Below are positions 44,780 to 57,209 of a stretch of DNA of 64,000 nucleotides, one piece after another (the stretch's first letter is position 1; each line of letters starts with the position of its first letter). The DNA lies in NCBI RefSeq assembly GCF_947500835.1, contig NZ_CANMTQ010000003.1, positions 124,001-188,000 of the forward strand. Direction: 5' to 3'. Below the pieces are notes generated by a model that searched no databases, was not told the DNA's origin, and was given only the letters and a program-made list of their open reading frames with translations. This stretch comes from an uncultured Halomonas sp. GTDB lineage: Bacteria; Pseudomonadota; Gammaproteobacteria; Pseudomonadales; Halomonadaceae. Made by a program: the position numbers and the translations under genes.

Positions 44780-46420
44780 TCACAGCACCAGCCAGGCAGC
44801 CGTGCCCGGCGCGAGCAGCAGGGTGTCGCCCTGGCGCTGGGCGGCGACTGCCTCTGGCAAAGGCAGTGGCTGCCAGTCCTGAACGCCCTCGACCAGTTCG
44901 GCGGGCTTGATGTGGTGCGCCTGTTCCCGGCAAAGATTGGCCAGACACAGAAGGCGCCGCTGCCCCAGCGTGCGCAGCAGCGCGAAAACGTTTTCGGGCA
45001 GTGTGTCCGGGGGCAACAGAATCTGGTCACCGCGGCGCAGGGCCTCCTCGTTGGTACGCAGATGCAGCAGTCGGCGAACCTGCATCAGCAGGCTGCGCGG
45101 ATCTTTATCCTGGGCCTCGACCGTCAGGCGCGGGTGGCGGGGGTCGATCGGAAGCCAGAGAGGCTCCGTGGAGGCACTGAAACCGCTGTTGACGCCGGCA
45201 TTCCAGGGCATGGGGGTACGGCTGCCGTCGCGCCCCTTGATCTCGGGCCAGAGGTTGATGCCGAAAGGGTCCCGAAGATCCTTGAAGGCAAGTTCCGCTT
45301 CCGGCAGCCCAAGCTCCTCGCCTTGGTAAAGGCCCAGGCTGCCTCGCAGGGAACACAGAATGGTCAAGGCCAGCAGGGCGCGAGGTTCGCTCCAGCGGCT
45401 GGCGCTTCTGACCACGTCGTGATTGGACAGCGACCAGCAGGGCCAGGTGTTGTCGCCGAGTTCGGCAAAGCGCGCCAGCACTTGATAAAGCTGCCCCGCA
45501 TCGCCCTCGGAGCCGAGCAGGTCGAAGGTGTAGGCCATGTGCAGGCGCGTGTCCCCGGCGGTGTAGGTGGCCATGGTGGCCAGCTGGTTGTCGCCGGCGA
45601 TCTCGCCGATGCTGGTCGATCCCGGGTATTCATCGAGCAGATCGCGAATGCGCTCGAGAAACGCCAGATTCTCCGGCTGCTCGATGTTGTGCTGCTGACG
45701 TTGGTAGCTTTGCGGATTGGCGGGATTGACACGATCCGGCGCAGCAGGGGGGTTGTCGTTCAAGGTTTGATCGTGGAAATAGTAGTTGACCACGTCGAAG
45801 CGAAAACCGTCGACGCCAAGTTCCAGCCAGAAGCGCAGGTCGTCGAGATGGGCATGCTGAACCTGAGGGTTGTGGAAATTGAGATCCGGCTGACTGGGCA
45901 GAAAGTTGTGCAGATAGTACTGACGGCGCCTTGAATCGAAGGTCCAGGCGCGACCGCCAAAGGCGGCCATCCAGTTGTTGGGGGCATTGCCGTCGGGCTT
46001 GGGGTCCGCCCAGACGTACCAGTCCGCCTTGGCGTTGTGGCGATTCTGGCGGCTCTCCTGAAACCAGGGGTGCAAGTCCGAGCTGTGGGACAGGACCTGA
46101 TCAATGATCACCCTCAGGCCCAGTTCATGCGCCCGGACGACCAGCATGCAGAAGTCGTCCAGGGTGCCGAACATGGGGTCGACATTGCGATAGTCCGCCA
46201 CGTCGTAGCCGAAGTCCTTCATCGGCGAGGTGAAAAAGGGCGACAGCCAGATGGCATCGACCCCAAGGCTCGCCACGTAATCAAGCCGCAGGGTGATGCC
46301 AGGCAAGTCGCCGACGCCGTCGCCATTGGCGTCCATGAAGCTGCGCGGGTAGATCTGGTAGATCGTGGCGCCGCGCCACCATTCCAGATCCTTGTCGCCG
46401 CGCAATTGAGATAGCGTCAT
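44780..46420 (-). CDS. aglA: Alpha-glucosidase, GH13 (AglA-type), intact copy
   Basis: 546 residues from the ATG at 46420 with AAGGAGG seven bases upstream. A GH13 alpha-amylase-type barrel: [49 protein letters not shown], the nucleophile in GVDGFRFDVVNYYF, the acid/base Glu in TSIGEIAGDN and the transition-state Asp in WSLSNHDVVRSASR. This is the oligo-1,6-glucosidase/alpha-glucosidase group that splits maltose, trehalose or sucrose-like sugars. It is cytoplasmic (no signal peptide) and follows aglK by 25 bp. Confidence 0.92.
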   Translation of the reverse strand: MTLSQLRGDKDLEWWRGATIYQIYPRSFMDANGDGVGDLPGITLRLDYVASLGVDAIWLSPFFTSPMKDFGYDVADYRNVDPMFGTLDDFCMLVVRAHELGLRVIIDQVLSHSSDLHPWFQESRQNRHNAKADWYVWADPKPDGNAPNNWMAAFGGRAWTFDSRRRQYYLHNFLPSQPDLNFHNPQVQHAHLDDLRFWLELGVDGFRFDVVNYYFHDQTLNDNPPAAPDRVNPANPQSYQRQQHNIEQPENLAFLERIRDLLDEYPGSTSIGEIAGDNQLATMATYTAGDTRLHMAYTFDLLGSEGDAGQLYQVLARFAELGDNTWPCWSLSNHDVVRSASRWSEPRALLALTILCSLRGSLGLYQGEELGLPEAELAFKDLRDPFGINLWPEIKGRDGSRTPMPWNAGVNSGFSASTEPLWLPIDPRHPRLTVEAQDKDPRSLLMQVRRLLHLRTNEEALRRGDQILLPPDTLPENVFALLRTLGQRRLLCLANLCREQAHHIKPAELVEGVQDWQPLPLPEAVAAQRQGDTLLLAPGTAAWLVL

Positions 46421-46445
46421 GCCATAACCTCCTTGTCCCTGACCG

Positions 46446-47552
<1,107 letters not shown>

Positions 47553-47600
47553 CTGACGACTCCCCGCCGGCCTGATGCGGCTGGCCTGTGGTAGCAATGG

Positions 47601-49307
<1,707 letters not shown>

Positions 49308-50150
49308 TCAGCCCTTGACCGCGCCTGCGGTCAATCCCGACACGATGCGTTTCTGAAAAATCATCACCAGCACCACCAGCGGCACCGTGACGATCACCGA
49401 GGCCGCCATGATGGGACCCCAGGGCAGTTCGTGCTGACTGCCGCCGGAGATCAAGGCGATGGCCACCGGCACCGTGCGCTGACTGTCTGTCAGCGTAAAG
49501 GTCAAGGCGAACAGGAACTCGTTCCAGGCCGCAATGAAGGCCAGCAGCCCCGTGGTGGCCATGGCCGGCCACATCAAGGGCAGAAATACGCGCGTAAGCG
49601 TCACCCAGGGCGTGGCCCCATCCATTATCGCCGCCTCTTCCAGCTCCATAGGCAGCTGACGCATGAAGGTTGTCAGCACCCAGACCGTGAAAGGTAGGGT
49701 GAAGATGGTATAGCTGAGTATCAACCCTCCCGGGTGATTGTACAGATCAAGCGCCCGGATTACCTCGAACAGCCCCGACAGTACCGCCACCTGGGGGAAC
49801 ATGGAAACGCCGAGAATGATGAGCATCACCGCGGTGCGCCCACGAAAGCGAACCCGACCCAGCGAATAGGAGGCGGTGACGCCCAGGAGCAGGGCGATGG
49901 CCACCACGCTCACGGCAATCAGGATGGAGTTGCCGATGGCCTGCACAAAGCTCCGCTGAGAAAGAATCTGCGCGTAGTTGCCAAGATCCAGGGAAGTGAG
50001 CCAGTAATCGACGCGAAAAAGTTCGCTGGAGGGTTTGAACGAGGTAATCACCGCGTAGTAGAAGGGAAAGATGGCATAGAACATGACCACCAGGATCAAG
50101 GCCCAGAGCACGACGCGCCTGAGCAGCCTGGCAAGCCGGTAGCGATTCAT
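49308..50150 (-). CDS. aglG: ABC transporter permease, MalG/AglG type
   Basis: 280 residues with six membrane segments. The EAA loop EEAAIMDGATPWVTLTRVFLPLMWP is intact and mediates contact with AglK. The N-terminus (RRVVLWALILVVMFYAIFPFYYAVITSFKP) is typical for MalG-type subunits. It overlaps the aglF stop by 4 bp. With AglF it forms the membrane channel of the alpha-glucoside importer. Confidence 0.92.
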   Translation of the reverse strand: MNRYRLARLLRRVVLWALILVVMFYAIFPFYYAVITSFKPSSELFRVDYWLTSLDLGNYAQILSQRSFVQAIGNSILIAVSVVAIALLLGVTASYSLGRVRFRGRTAVMLIILGVSMFPQVAVLSGLFEVIRALDLYNHPGGLILSYTIFTLPFTVWVLTTFMRQLPMELEEAAIMDGATPWVTLTRVFLPLMWPAMATTGLLAFIAAWNEFLFALTFTLTDSQRTVPVAIALISGGSQHELPWGPIMAASVIVTVPLVVLVMIFQKRIVSGLTAGAVKG

Positions 50151-51133
50151 CGATCAATCCCCAGTTGGCGACGACCCAGATACAGATAGACCACCGTGAT
50201 CAGGGCGATGATCAGGAACAGCAGCGTCGAGGCGGCGCTGCCATAGCCCACGTCCTGAAACTCGACCAGCTGCTGGCGGGCGTAGATCGACATGGTCATG
50301 GTGCTGCTGGAGTTGGAAGTCAGCACATAGATGACGTCGAACACCCGCAGTGCATCCAGCAGGCGGAAGATCACCGCCACCAGCAGGGCCGGGGTGATCA
50401 GCGGCAGGGTCACGTGGAAGAACACCTTGAGCGGCGAGATGCCATCGACCTCCGCAGCTTCATAGCAGTCCTTGGGCAGCATCTGCAGCGCCGCCAGCAC
50501 CAGCAGAGCGACAAAGGGAATGGTCTTCCACACGTCCACCATGATCACCGCCCACATCGAAAGATCCGCGTCAGCGGTCCAGGCCAGGGGCGTGTCGATG
50601 AGGCCGAGGGTCATGAGCAGATGGTTGATGATGCCGAACTGATCGTTGAGCATCCAGGCCCACATCTTGGCGGAGACGATGGTGGGAATGGCCCAGGGGA
50701 TCAGTACCGCGGCCCGCACCAGAATGCGCCCCTTGAACTCGGCGTTGAGCAGCAGGGCAACGATGACGCCGAACACCACTTCAAGGGACACGGAGACGAC
50801 GCTGAAGAACAGCGTGTTCCATACGGCGGTCCACCAGCTCGGATCGGTGAGAATGCCGTACCAGATCCCATCGGCCCGCACCAGATAGTTCTCGAGACCG
50901 ATGAACATGGCGCTGGCGGTATCGGACAGGGAGGCATCGGTGAAACTGAAGTAGACGGTGCGCACCAGCGGCCAGCCCGCCACCAGGGCCAGGGTGATCA
51001 GCATGGGCAGCAGGAAAAGCCAGGCGGCGCGCACCCGCTGGCGACGCACGCGAGTACCGCGACGGCCGTCGCGGCGTTCCTGTTCGGCGATGCGTGATGG
51101 TTCCGGGTCGTCGTGGGTGGCGGTTGTCGTCAT
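50147..51133 (-). CDS. aglF: ABC transporter permease, MalF/AglF type
   Basis: 328 residues. A charged N-terminal tail of about 30 residues (EPSRIAEQERRDGRRGTRVRR in part) precedes six membrane segments. The EAA loop is YEAAEVDGISPLKVFFHVTLPLITP. The short MalF form (no large periplasmic P2 domain) as in AglF. It starts 13 bp behind aglE and overlaps aglG by 4 bp. Confidence 0.92.
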   Translation of the reverse strand: MTTTATHDDPEPSRIAEQERRDGRRGTRVRRQRVRAAWLFLLPMLITLALVAGWPLVRTVYFSFTDASLSDTASAMFIGLENYLVRADGIWYGILTDPSWWTAVWNTLFFSVVSVSLEVVFGVIVALLLNAEFKGRILVRAAVLIPWAIPTIVSAKMWAWMLNDQFGIINHLLMTLGLIDTPLAWTADADLSMWAVIMVDVWKTIPFVALLVLAALQMLPKDCYEAAEVDGISPLKVFFHVTLPLITPALLVAVIFRLLDALRVFDVIYVLTSNSSSTMTMSIYARQQLVEFQDVGYGSAASTLLFLIIALITVVYLYLGRRQLGIDR

Positions 51134-51146
51134 GATATGCCCCGAA

Positions 51147-52412
51147 TTACCAGCGGCGACGCTTGATGCGGGAAAGCTCGGTCTCTAGCTGGGCCAGCGC
51201 CTCGGCGCTGTTGCGATCGCCGGAAAGCACGCCATGGGCAGTGTTGAAGAAAGCGTTGCTGACCCGACCGTAGTTGTCACCGGTGGAGGACGAGGGGCGA
51301 GCCACGGCGTTGGCGAAAGTCTCGTAAAGGGTGCTAAAGAAAGGCACGGCGGTCAGCACCTCCTCGTCTTCATAGAGCGCCGTGATGGTGGGGTTGTAGG
51401 AGGACTCGATGGCACGGCGCTTCTGTTCTTCTTCCGAGGTCAGGTACGCCACCAGATCCGCCGCGACGTCAGGATGCCCCGTGTACCGGGACACTGCCAG
51501 GTTCCAGCCGCCCAGTACCCCACTGCTTTCGCCGTCAGGGCCGTGGGGCAGCAGCATCACGCCGACCTGATCGCGCACGTCGCTGTCCTCGCTCTGGAGC
51601 AGGCTCCAGGCATAGGGCCAGTTGCGCATGAAGACCGCGTTGCCGGACTGGAAGACGCCGCGGGCCTCTTCCTCGGTGTAGTTGAGCACGCCTCGCGGCG
51701 AAATGTCGCCAATCCAGCTTGCGGCCAGCTCCAGGGCCTCTGCCGCCTCGGGGTTGTCGATGGTGATCTCGCCCTGATCATCGACGATGGTGCCGCCACC
51801 GTAGCTTGCCACCCACTCCAGGGCATTGCAGGTCAAGCCTTCGTAGGCACGGCCTTGAAACACATAGCCCCACATGCGGTCGTTGCCGGCCTGGCGCTCT
51901 TCGGCCTGAATTCGCGTGGCGATATCGGTCAATTCCTGCCAGGTGTCCGGGGGCTCCACGCCATGCTGTTCAAGCAGATCCTTGCGGTAATAAAGGATTC
52001 CCGCATCGGTGAACCAGGGCATCGCCACCAGGCGCCCCTCGATGGTGTTGTTGTCCACGATGGTCTGGAAATGGCCGTCCGCCACGTCGTCGCCCAGGAT
52101 CTCGTTAAGATCGAGCAGGTGGTTGGCCAGCAGACCCGGCCACACCACATCGATCTGCATCACATCGATGTCGCCGGACTGGGCGGACAGGATCTGCTGA
52201 TACAGCGACAGACGCTCCGTGGAGGAGTTGGGGGTGGAAACGACATTGACGTCGTGGCCGGTCTTTTCTTCCCATCGGCGAACACCTTCTTCGCACAGGG
52301 CGAGTTCGGCGCCCACCGCCCCGCAGGAGAGCGTCAGCTCGGCGGCCTGGGTCTGGCTGATGGCGCCAACGGTGCCGGCCAGGGCGAGGAGGGGGATCAG
52401 CTTACGCAGCAT
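51147..52412 (-). CDS. aglE: Alpha-glucoside ABC transporter substrate-binding protein
   Basis: 421 residues, signal peptide LRKLIPLLALAGTVGAISQTQAAE, then an extracellular solute-binding family 1 protein (MalE-like): ELTLSCGAVGAELALCEEGVRRWEEKTGHDVNVVSTPNSSTERLSLYQQ (in parts), DVMQIDVVWPGLLANHLLDL, MPWFTDAGILYYRKDLLEQHG and LGGWNLAVSRYTGHPDVAADLV. It is the first gene of the aglEFG-aglA'-aglK-aglA operon, 65 bp behind the operator at 52477. AglE-type proteins bind sucrose, maltose or trehalose; the exact sugar cannot be read. Confidence 0.9.
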   Translation of the reverse strand: MLRKLIPLLALAGTVGAISQTQAAELTLSCGAVGAELALCEEGVRRWEEKTGHDVNVVSTPNSSTERLSLYQQILSAQSGDIDVMQIDVVWPGLLANHLLDLNEILGDDVADGHFQTIVDNNTIEGRLVAMPWFTDAGILYYRKDLLEQHGVEPPDTWQELTDIATRIQAEERQAGNDRMWGYVFQGRAYEGLTCNALEWVASYGGGTIVDDQGEITIDNPEAAEALELAASWIGDISPRGVLNYTEEEARGVFQSGNAVFMRNWPYAWSLLQSEDSDVRDQVGVMLLPHGPDGESSGVLGGWNLAVSRYTGHPDVAADLVAYLTSEEEQKRRAIESSYNPTITALYEDEEVLTAVPFFSTLYETFANAVARPSSSTGDNYGRVSNAFFNTAHGVLSGDRNSAEALAQLETELSRIKRRRW

Positions 52413-52732
52413 GAGAAAAGCCTCCCGGCATGTTGTTGTTTCGAACAGGGATGGATAAAGACGCGCTGGCGCAAATCTTAATCGTTTAAGCTTTTATCAA
52501 CGTAGTCCGCCTCCTTGCTGCCATCAACATAGACTTTGGATGCAGTGTGTCGCGGGCTTCAAGGGTGACTTGCCGGGAGCGCTTCGATCATGTACATAGA
52601 CGCACAGCGACGGCTGGCCGTCAGACTGCAAAAGTACTGGTGACCGCCGTCCGCGCAGGCTGCAATTGAAGAAATCGGCAGTGTTCATCGCTATGACGGC
52701 AAGGATTGGCGGCAAGCATCTAGGGAGCGGGC
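52413..52732. other. Divergent promoter region between aglE and the efflux genes
   Basis: About 320 bp with no gene. It contains the predicted LacI-type operator at 52477-52490 overlapping the likely aglE promoter (a TTGATA box lies just upstream of it on the minus strand). I see no clear regulator site for the rightward emrAB-like genes. Confidence 0.5.
52477..52490 (-). promoter_or_regulatory. LacI-family operator upstream of aglE
   Basis: CTTAATCGTTTAAG, identical to the site at 43440-43453. It lies 65 bp before the aglE start, next to promoter-like sequence, so a bound LacI-type regulator would block transcription. Confidence 0.78.
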
Positions 52733-53842
52733 ATGAAGACGGGCGTGAAAATGGCGATGGCGGTGATCGTCCTGGCAGCCCTTGCCGGCCTGATCTGGTG
52801 GGGCGTTCACTGGTGGCTGACCGGACGGTTCATCGAAGAGACCGACAACGCCTATGTGCATAGCGATAGTGTCGCACTGCGCCCGGAGCTCTCGGCACGG
52901 GTCATCGAGGTCGCGGTAGATGACAACCAGCCGGTACAAGAAGGTGATTTGCTGGTGCGTCTGGATGCCAGTGATGCCCGAGATCGAATAGCCAAGGCCG
53001 AAGCCCAGCAGGCAGTGGCGGCGGCCAATATCGTCGAGGCACGGCGCCAGGTGGCCCTGCAACAGGCGGCCATCGACGAAACCCAGACCCAGGTCAGCGC
53101 CGCGGAGGCGGATGTACAGCAGGCGCGTCAGAACCTGGAGCGCTCGACGTCTCTGGAGTCGCGTCAATACGTCTCGCGTCAGAAGCTCGAGGATGATCAG
53201 ACTGCCCTCACCGTCGCTCAATCGACCCTGGCCATGCGCCGTGCCGCAGTCAACTCCGCCAAGCGGCAACTGGCTGTCGCCGAGGCCAGCGTCGACAGCG
53301 CCCAGGCCAATTATGAGGCGGCGGCGGCAGAACTCACCTATGAACGCAATCAGCTCGACAAGACGCGTCTCGTGGCGCCGCGCAATGGTGTGGTGACTAA
53401 CGTCGACGTAGAAAACGGCGATCTGGCCCAGCCGTCGATGACGTTGATGCAACTGGTGCCGATCGAGTCCGCTTACGTTATTGCCAACTACAAGGAAACC
53501 CAGATTACCCGCATGCGCACCGGTCAACCGGTGGCGCTTGAGGTCGACGCTTATCCTGGCATTGCGTTCGAAGGCGTGGTGGAGAGTCTGGCGCCGGCCA
53601 CCGGCAGCGAGTTCAGCCTGCTGCCTCGAGACAACGCCACCGGCAATTTCAACAAGATCGTGCAACGGGTGCCGGTTAAGATTCGTGTCACCGGCCCCGT
53701 TCAGGCCCTTGATCGTCTGCGGGCCGGGCTTTCCGTGGTGCCACAGATCGATACCCGAAATCTCGATCCCGCCGATGACGCTGCTCCGGATGCCAGAGCG
53801 CCTGTTGCTACCGACAATCCCGCGCCATCTCCCGCCTCGTGA
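52733..53842 (+). CDS. emrA: HlyD/EmrA-family membrane fusion protein
   Basis: 369 residues. One N-terminal membrane anchor (MAMAVIVLAALAGLIWWGVHWW), the first lipoyl half (DNAYVHSDSVALRPELSARVIEVAVDDNQPV in part), a long helical hairpin rich in Ala/Gln/Glu (about 85-200), the second lipoyl half (VAPRNGVVTNVDVENGDLAQP) and the beta-barrel (LEVDAYPGIAFEGVVESLAPATG). These are EmrA features. It links the inner-membrane DHA2 pump encoded next to an outer-membrane TolC-like channel, which is not in the window. The stop overlaps the emrB start. Confidence 0.9.
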   Translation: MKTGVKMAMAVIVLAALAGLIWWGVHWWLTGRFIEETDNAYVHSDSVALRPELSARVIEVAVDDNQPVQEGDLLVRLDASDARDRIAKAEAQQAVAAANIVEARRQVALQQAAIDETQTQVSAAEADVQQARQNLERSTSLESRQYVSRQKLEDDQTALTVAQSTLAMRRAAVNSAKRQLAVAEASVDSAQANYEAAAAELTYERNQLDKTRLVAPRNGVVTNVDVENGDLAQPSMTLMQLVPIESAYVIANYKETQITRMRTGQPVALEVDAYPGIAFEGVVESLAPATGSEFSLLPRDNATGNFNKIVQRVPVKIRVTGPVQALDRLRAGLSVVPQIDTRNLDPADDAAPDARAPVATDNPAPSPAS

Positions 53843-55392
53843 GTGATGCCGTCGCAACAACGCCGACTCATGGCGTCAGCGACATGCCTCCCTGGATTCA
53901 GCGCTGGGGCTTTATCGCGGCGGTGTTCGGCATGTTCATGGCGATCCTGGATATCCAGATCGTGGCAAGCTCCCTCAACGAGATACAGGCCGGCGTCTCC
54001 GCCAGCGACGACGAGATCTCCTGGGTCCAGACCTCCTATCTGATCGCCGAAATCGTCATGATCCCGCTGTCCGGCATGCTCACCCGCATTCTCTCCACCC
54101 GTATCGCCTTCGTCATTTCCAGTGCCGGTTTCACCCTGGCAAGCCTGGGCTGCGCCCTGGCGGGCAGCATCGAACAGCTGATCGTGCTGCGTGCCATCCA
54201 GGGTTTCATGGGCGGGGCGATGATCCCCATCACCCAGGCAATAAGCTTCTCGATCTTTCCGCGCCGGGTGATGGGCAGCGTGCAGGCGGTGATTGGCATG
54301 GTGGTGACCATGGCGCCTTCCATCGGGCCGACGGTGGGGGGCTATATCACCGAGTTCGCCAGCTGGCACTGGCTGTTCCTGGCCAACCTGATTCCCGGCA
54401 TCATCGTGACCTGGGTAGCCTGGAAGTGTCTCGATATCGACAAGGGCGATCGCGAGGCGGCGCGACGACTGGATATCGTCGGCTTGACGCTGCTGGCGGT
54501 ATTCCTGGGCAGCCTCGAGTTCGTGCTGGAGGAAGGCCCCGGCGATGACTGGTTTGCCAGTAACCTGATCCTGGCCATGACGATGATCTGTGTCGCCTCC
54601 TGCATCGGTTTCTTCTATCGCACCTTGACCGTCGAGCATCCCATCGTCGATCTACGCGCCTTCGCCAACCGCAACTTCGCACTCGGGACGGGGCTGGGGT
54701 TCGTCATTGGCATCGCGCTCTACGGGCTTGTCTACATCATGCCGCTGTTCTTTGGCTATGTGCGCGACTACTCGAGCCTGCAGATCGGCGAGGTGATGTT
54801 CGTCACCGGGGTGGCGATGTTTCTTGGCGCGCCAGTAGTCGGCAAGTTGTCCAACCATGTGGATCTGCGGGTACTGCTGTTCGTCGGCCTGGCCCTGGTG
54901 GGGATTGGCACGGCAATGAACGCCAACCTGACCGTGGAGTCCGGATTCTGGCAGTTCTTCTGGCCCCAAGTAGTGCGGGGAATCGGTTTGATCATGTGCC
55001 TGATTCCCGCCTCCCGCATCGCGTTGGGGACACTGCCGCTGCATGAGGTGGGCAACGCCAGCGGCCTGTTCAACGTAATGCGCAATCTTGGCGGCGCCGT
55101 GGGCCTGGCGCTGCTCGATACGGTGCGCGATATTCAGGTGGACTATCACTGGAACCAGCTGATTCCGGCGCTGGATACCGGCCGCGCCGTGGTCATCGAG
55201 GAACTGGCCCGCTATCAGGCATTGTTCGAAGGCCATGTTGCCGATCCCTACCGCAGCGCCGTAGCCATGCTGGGCCAGCGTGTCTATCTACAGGCCGAGG
55301 TGCTGGCCTTCAACGACATCTTCCTGTGGCTGGGACTGATCTATCTGGTCTGCGTGCCGCTGGTGTTACTGCTCAAGCGCATCGATGCCTGA
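53839..55392 (+). CDS. emrB: DHA2-family MFS multidrug efflux pump (EmrB type)
   Basis: 517 residues from a GTG at 53839. Fourteen membrane segments are expected. Motifs: FMAILDIQIVASSLNEIQAGV (motif D1 of 14-TM pumps), ISWVQTSYLIAEIVMIPLSGML, LRAIQGFMGGAMIPITQA (motif B) and VIGMVVTMAPSIGPTVGGYI (motif C, the antiporter signature). It pairs with EmrA for proton-driven export of hydrophobic compounds. The genes overlap by 4 bp. No MarR-type regulator is next to them. Confidence 0.92.
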   Translation: MSDAVATTPTHGVSDMPPWIQRWGFIAAVFGMFMAILDIQIVASSLNEIQAGVSASDDEISWVQTSYLIAEIVMIPLSGMLTRILSTRIAFVISSAGFTLASLGCALAGSIEQLIVLRAIQGFMGGAMIPITQAISFSIFPRRVMGSVQAVIGMVVTMAPSIGPTVGGYITEFASWHWLFLANLIPGIIVTWVAWKCLDIDKGDREAARRLDIVGLTLLAVFLGSLEFVLEEGPGDDWFASNLILAMTMICVASCIGFFYRTLTVEHPIVDLRAFANRNFALGTGLGFVIGIALYGLVYIMPLFFGYVRDYSSLQIGEVMFVTGVAMFLGAPVVGKLSNHVDLRVLLFVGLALVGIGTAMNANLTVESGFWQFFWPQVVRGIGLIMCLIPASRIALGTLPLHEVGNASGLFNVMRNLGGAVGLALLDTVRDIQVDYHWNQLIPALDTGRAVVIEELARYQALFEGHVADPYRSAVAMLGQRVYLQAEVLAFNDIFLWLGLIYLVCVPLVLLLKRIDA

Positions 55393-55662
55393 GAATCTAC
55401 CCATGACCTGCTGCGTGTCGGTCATGCAGTGTTGAAACCGACCTGGTGCGCCAGCCCGGTCCACATGCTCATTTACCCCAGTAAACTCCGCTATGTCGCC
55501 CGGTTTCGCCTTGTCTGGTCCTGACTCGCTAGCTCATGAACAGATTCTGGAATTCGAGAAATTGTTCTGTTTCCGATATTCCCCTAGTTTTAATAAACCC
55601 TCGAGCAAGCGAACCGTGACGTTTGCCACGAGTCGTAGTATGGCATCGACAAGGAGATGGCT

Positions 55663-56202
55663 ATGAACATGAAGGAGTATTCCACCCAGACCAAGGCGGT
55701 GGAAACCGAGACGACGGTGACACTGACCGTCAACGGCGAGCCGCGCCAACTGAGGATTCCCCCCAACGTGGTGCTGCTGGATGCGCTGCGCGATCGGCTC
55801 GGCCTCACCGGCACCAAGAAAGGCTGCGATCACGGTCAGTGCGGTGCCTGTACGGTGCATATCGACGGCCAGGCGATCAATTCCTGCCTGACGCTTGCAG
55901 TGATGTGCGAAGGCCGTGAGGTGACCACGATCGAGGGTCTTGCAAGCGATGCGGGGCTGCATCCGGTGCAGCAAGCCTTTCTCGAAAACGACGCCTATCA
56001 GTGCGGTTTCTGCACCCCGGGGCAGATGATGTCCGCCTCGGCAATGCTCGAGGATGAACGCATCGGCACCGATGATGCAGCGGTGCGCGAGGCGATGAGC
56101 GGCAATATCTGTCGCTGTGGCGCCTACAAGAACATTCTCGCGGCTATTCAGACGGCGCGTGGGCAGATGCCGACAGCACGGAAGGAGGGCGAGGTTTCAT
56201 GA
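55663..56202 (+). CDS. paoA: Aldehyde oxidase [2Fe-2S] subunit (PaoA/YagT type, no Tat signal)
   Basis: 179 residues from the ATG at 55663 (AAGGAG six bases upstream). The plant-type [2Fe-2S] domain has [15 protein letters not shown] with the later Cys (SCLTLAVM), and the second cluster domain has [13 protein letters not shown] and CRCGAYKNI. This is the small subunit of xanthine-oxidase-family enzymes. Unlike E. coli PaoA there is no twin-arginine leader; the N-terminus is short and polar. It begins the paoABC-like set and overlaps paoB by 4 bp. Confidence 0.88.
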   Translation: MNMKEYSTQTKAVETETTVTLTVNGEPRQLRIPPNVVLLDALRDRLGLTGTKKGCDHGQCGACTVHIDGQAINSCLTLAVMCEGREVTTIEGLASDAGLHPVQQAFLENDAYQCGFCTPGQMMSASAMLEDERIGTDDAAVREAMSGNICRCGAYKNILAAIQTARGQMPTARKEGEVS

Positions 56203-57197
56203 GATCTTTTGCCTTCTCCGCCGCCGAGAACGTCGATCAGGCGATCATTGCCTGCGAGAGCAACAATGCCGAGGCGTCCTATATCGCCGGCGGCACCACC
56301 CTGATCGATCTGGTCAAGCTCGATGTGATGCGCCCCGAGCGCGTCATCGACCTCAACCGCCTGCCCCTCAAGGAAGTCGAGCGGCTCGATGACGGTCGGC
56401 TGCGCATCGGTGCGCTGGTCAGCAATACCGACCTGGCGCATCACCCGCTGGTAACCGAGCACTATCCGCTGCTCTCCCAGGCGCTGCTCGCCGGCGCCTC
56501 CACCCAGCTGCGCAACATGGCCACCACCGCCGGCAATATCATGCAGCGCACTCGCTGCCCCTATTTCCGCGACGTCGCCGCGGCCTGCAACAAGCGTGAC
56601 CCCGGCAGCGGCTGCGATGCCCTGGGGGGCATCAATCGCATGCACGCCTTACTGGGTACCAGCGAACACTGCATCGCCACCCATCCATCGGACATGTGCG
56701 TGGCCATGGCGGCTCTCGGCGCGACCTTGACGCTCGAAGGGCCAAACGGTATCCGGGAGATTGCCTTTGGTGATTTTCACCGGCTACCCATGGATCGCCC
56801 GGATCTCGAACACGAGCTCGAACCGAATGAACTGATTACGCACATTACCCTGGATACGCCAGTTGTCGGTGGCGGTTCCCACTATCTCAAGCTGCGCGAC
56901 CGGGCGTCCTATGAGTTTGCCCTGGCATCCGCTGCGGTGGTGGTGGCCGTTGAAGACGGCGTGATTCGCGACGCGCGACTAGCGCTTGGGGGTGTCGCTA
57001 CCAAGCCTTGGCAGGCGATGGAAGCCGAACAGGCGCTCACCGGCCAACCGGCGAAAACCGAGAGCTTCGAAAAGGCAGCAGAGATAGCGCTGGCGGATGC
57101 GCTGCCCCGAGAGCATAACGCCTTCAAGGTGCCATTGGCGCGTCAGGCCATCCTGCGGGCGCTTGAAAAGGCCACCCAGGCGGCCATGAACAGCTAA
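56199..57197 (+). CDS. paoB: Aldehyde oxidase FAD subunit (PaoB/YagS type)
   Basis: 332 residues. The FAD-binding part has YIAGGTTLIDLVKLDVMRPERVIDLN and later STQLRNMATTAGNIMQRTRCPYFRD. The Cys residues in TRCPYF, AACNKRDPGSGCDALGG and HCIATHPSD match the extra [4Fe-4S] site known from E. coli PaoB. The C-terminal CO_deh_flav_C domain follows (KLRDRASYEFALASAAVVV). It carries electrons between the molybdenum subunit and an acceptor. Confidence 0.9.
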   Translation: MRSFAFSAAENVDQAIIACESNNAEASYIAGGTTLIDLVKLDVMRPERVIDLNRLPLKEVERLDDGRLRIGALVSNTDLAHHPLVTEHYPLLSQALLAGASTQLRNMATTAGNIMQRTRCPYFRDVAAACNKRDPGSGCDALGGINRMHALLGTSEHCIATHPSDMCVAMAALGATLTLEGPNGIREIAFGDFHRLPMDRPDLEHELEPNELITHITLDTPVVGGGSHYLKLRDRASYEFALASAAVVVAVEDGVIRDARLALGGVATKPWQAMEAEQALTGQPAKTESFEKAAEIALADALPREHNAFKVPLARQAILRALEKATQAAMNS

Positions 57198-57209
57198 AGG
57201 ATTGCGAGT

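Noticed and set aside
44648..45934. Long plus-strand frame of 428 codons
   Set aside because: It lies opposite the LacI-type and GH13 genes, has no ribosome site or family motif, and reads as an antisense shadow in GC-rich DNA.
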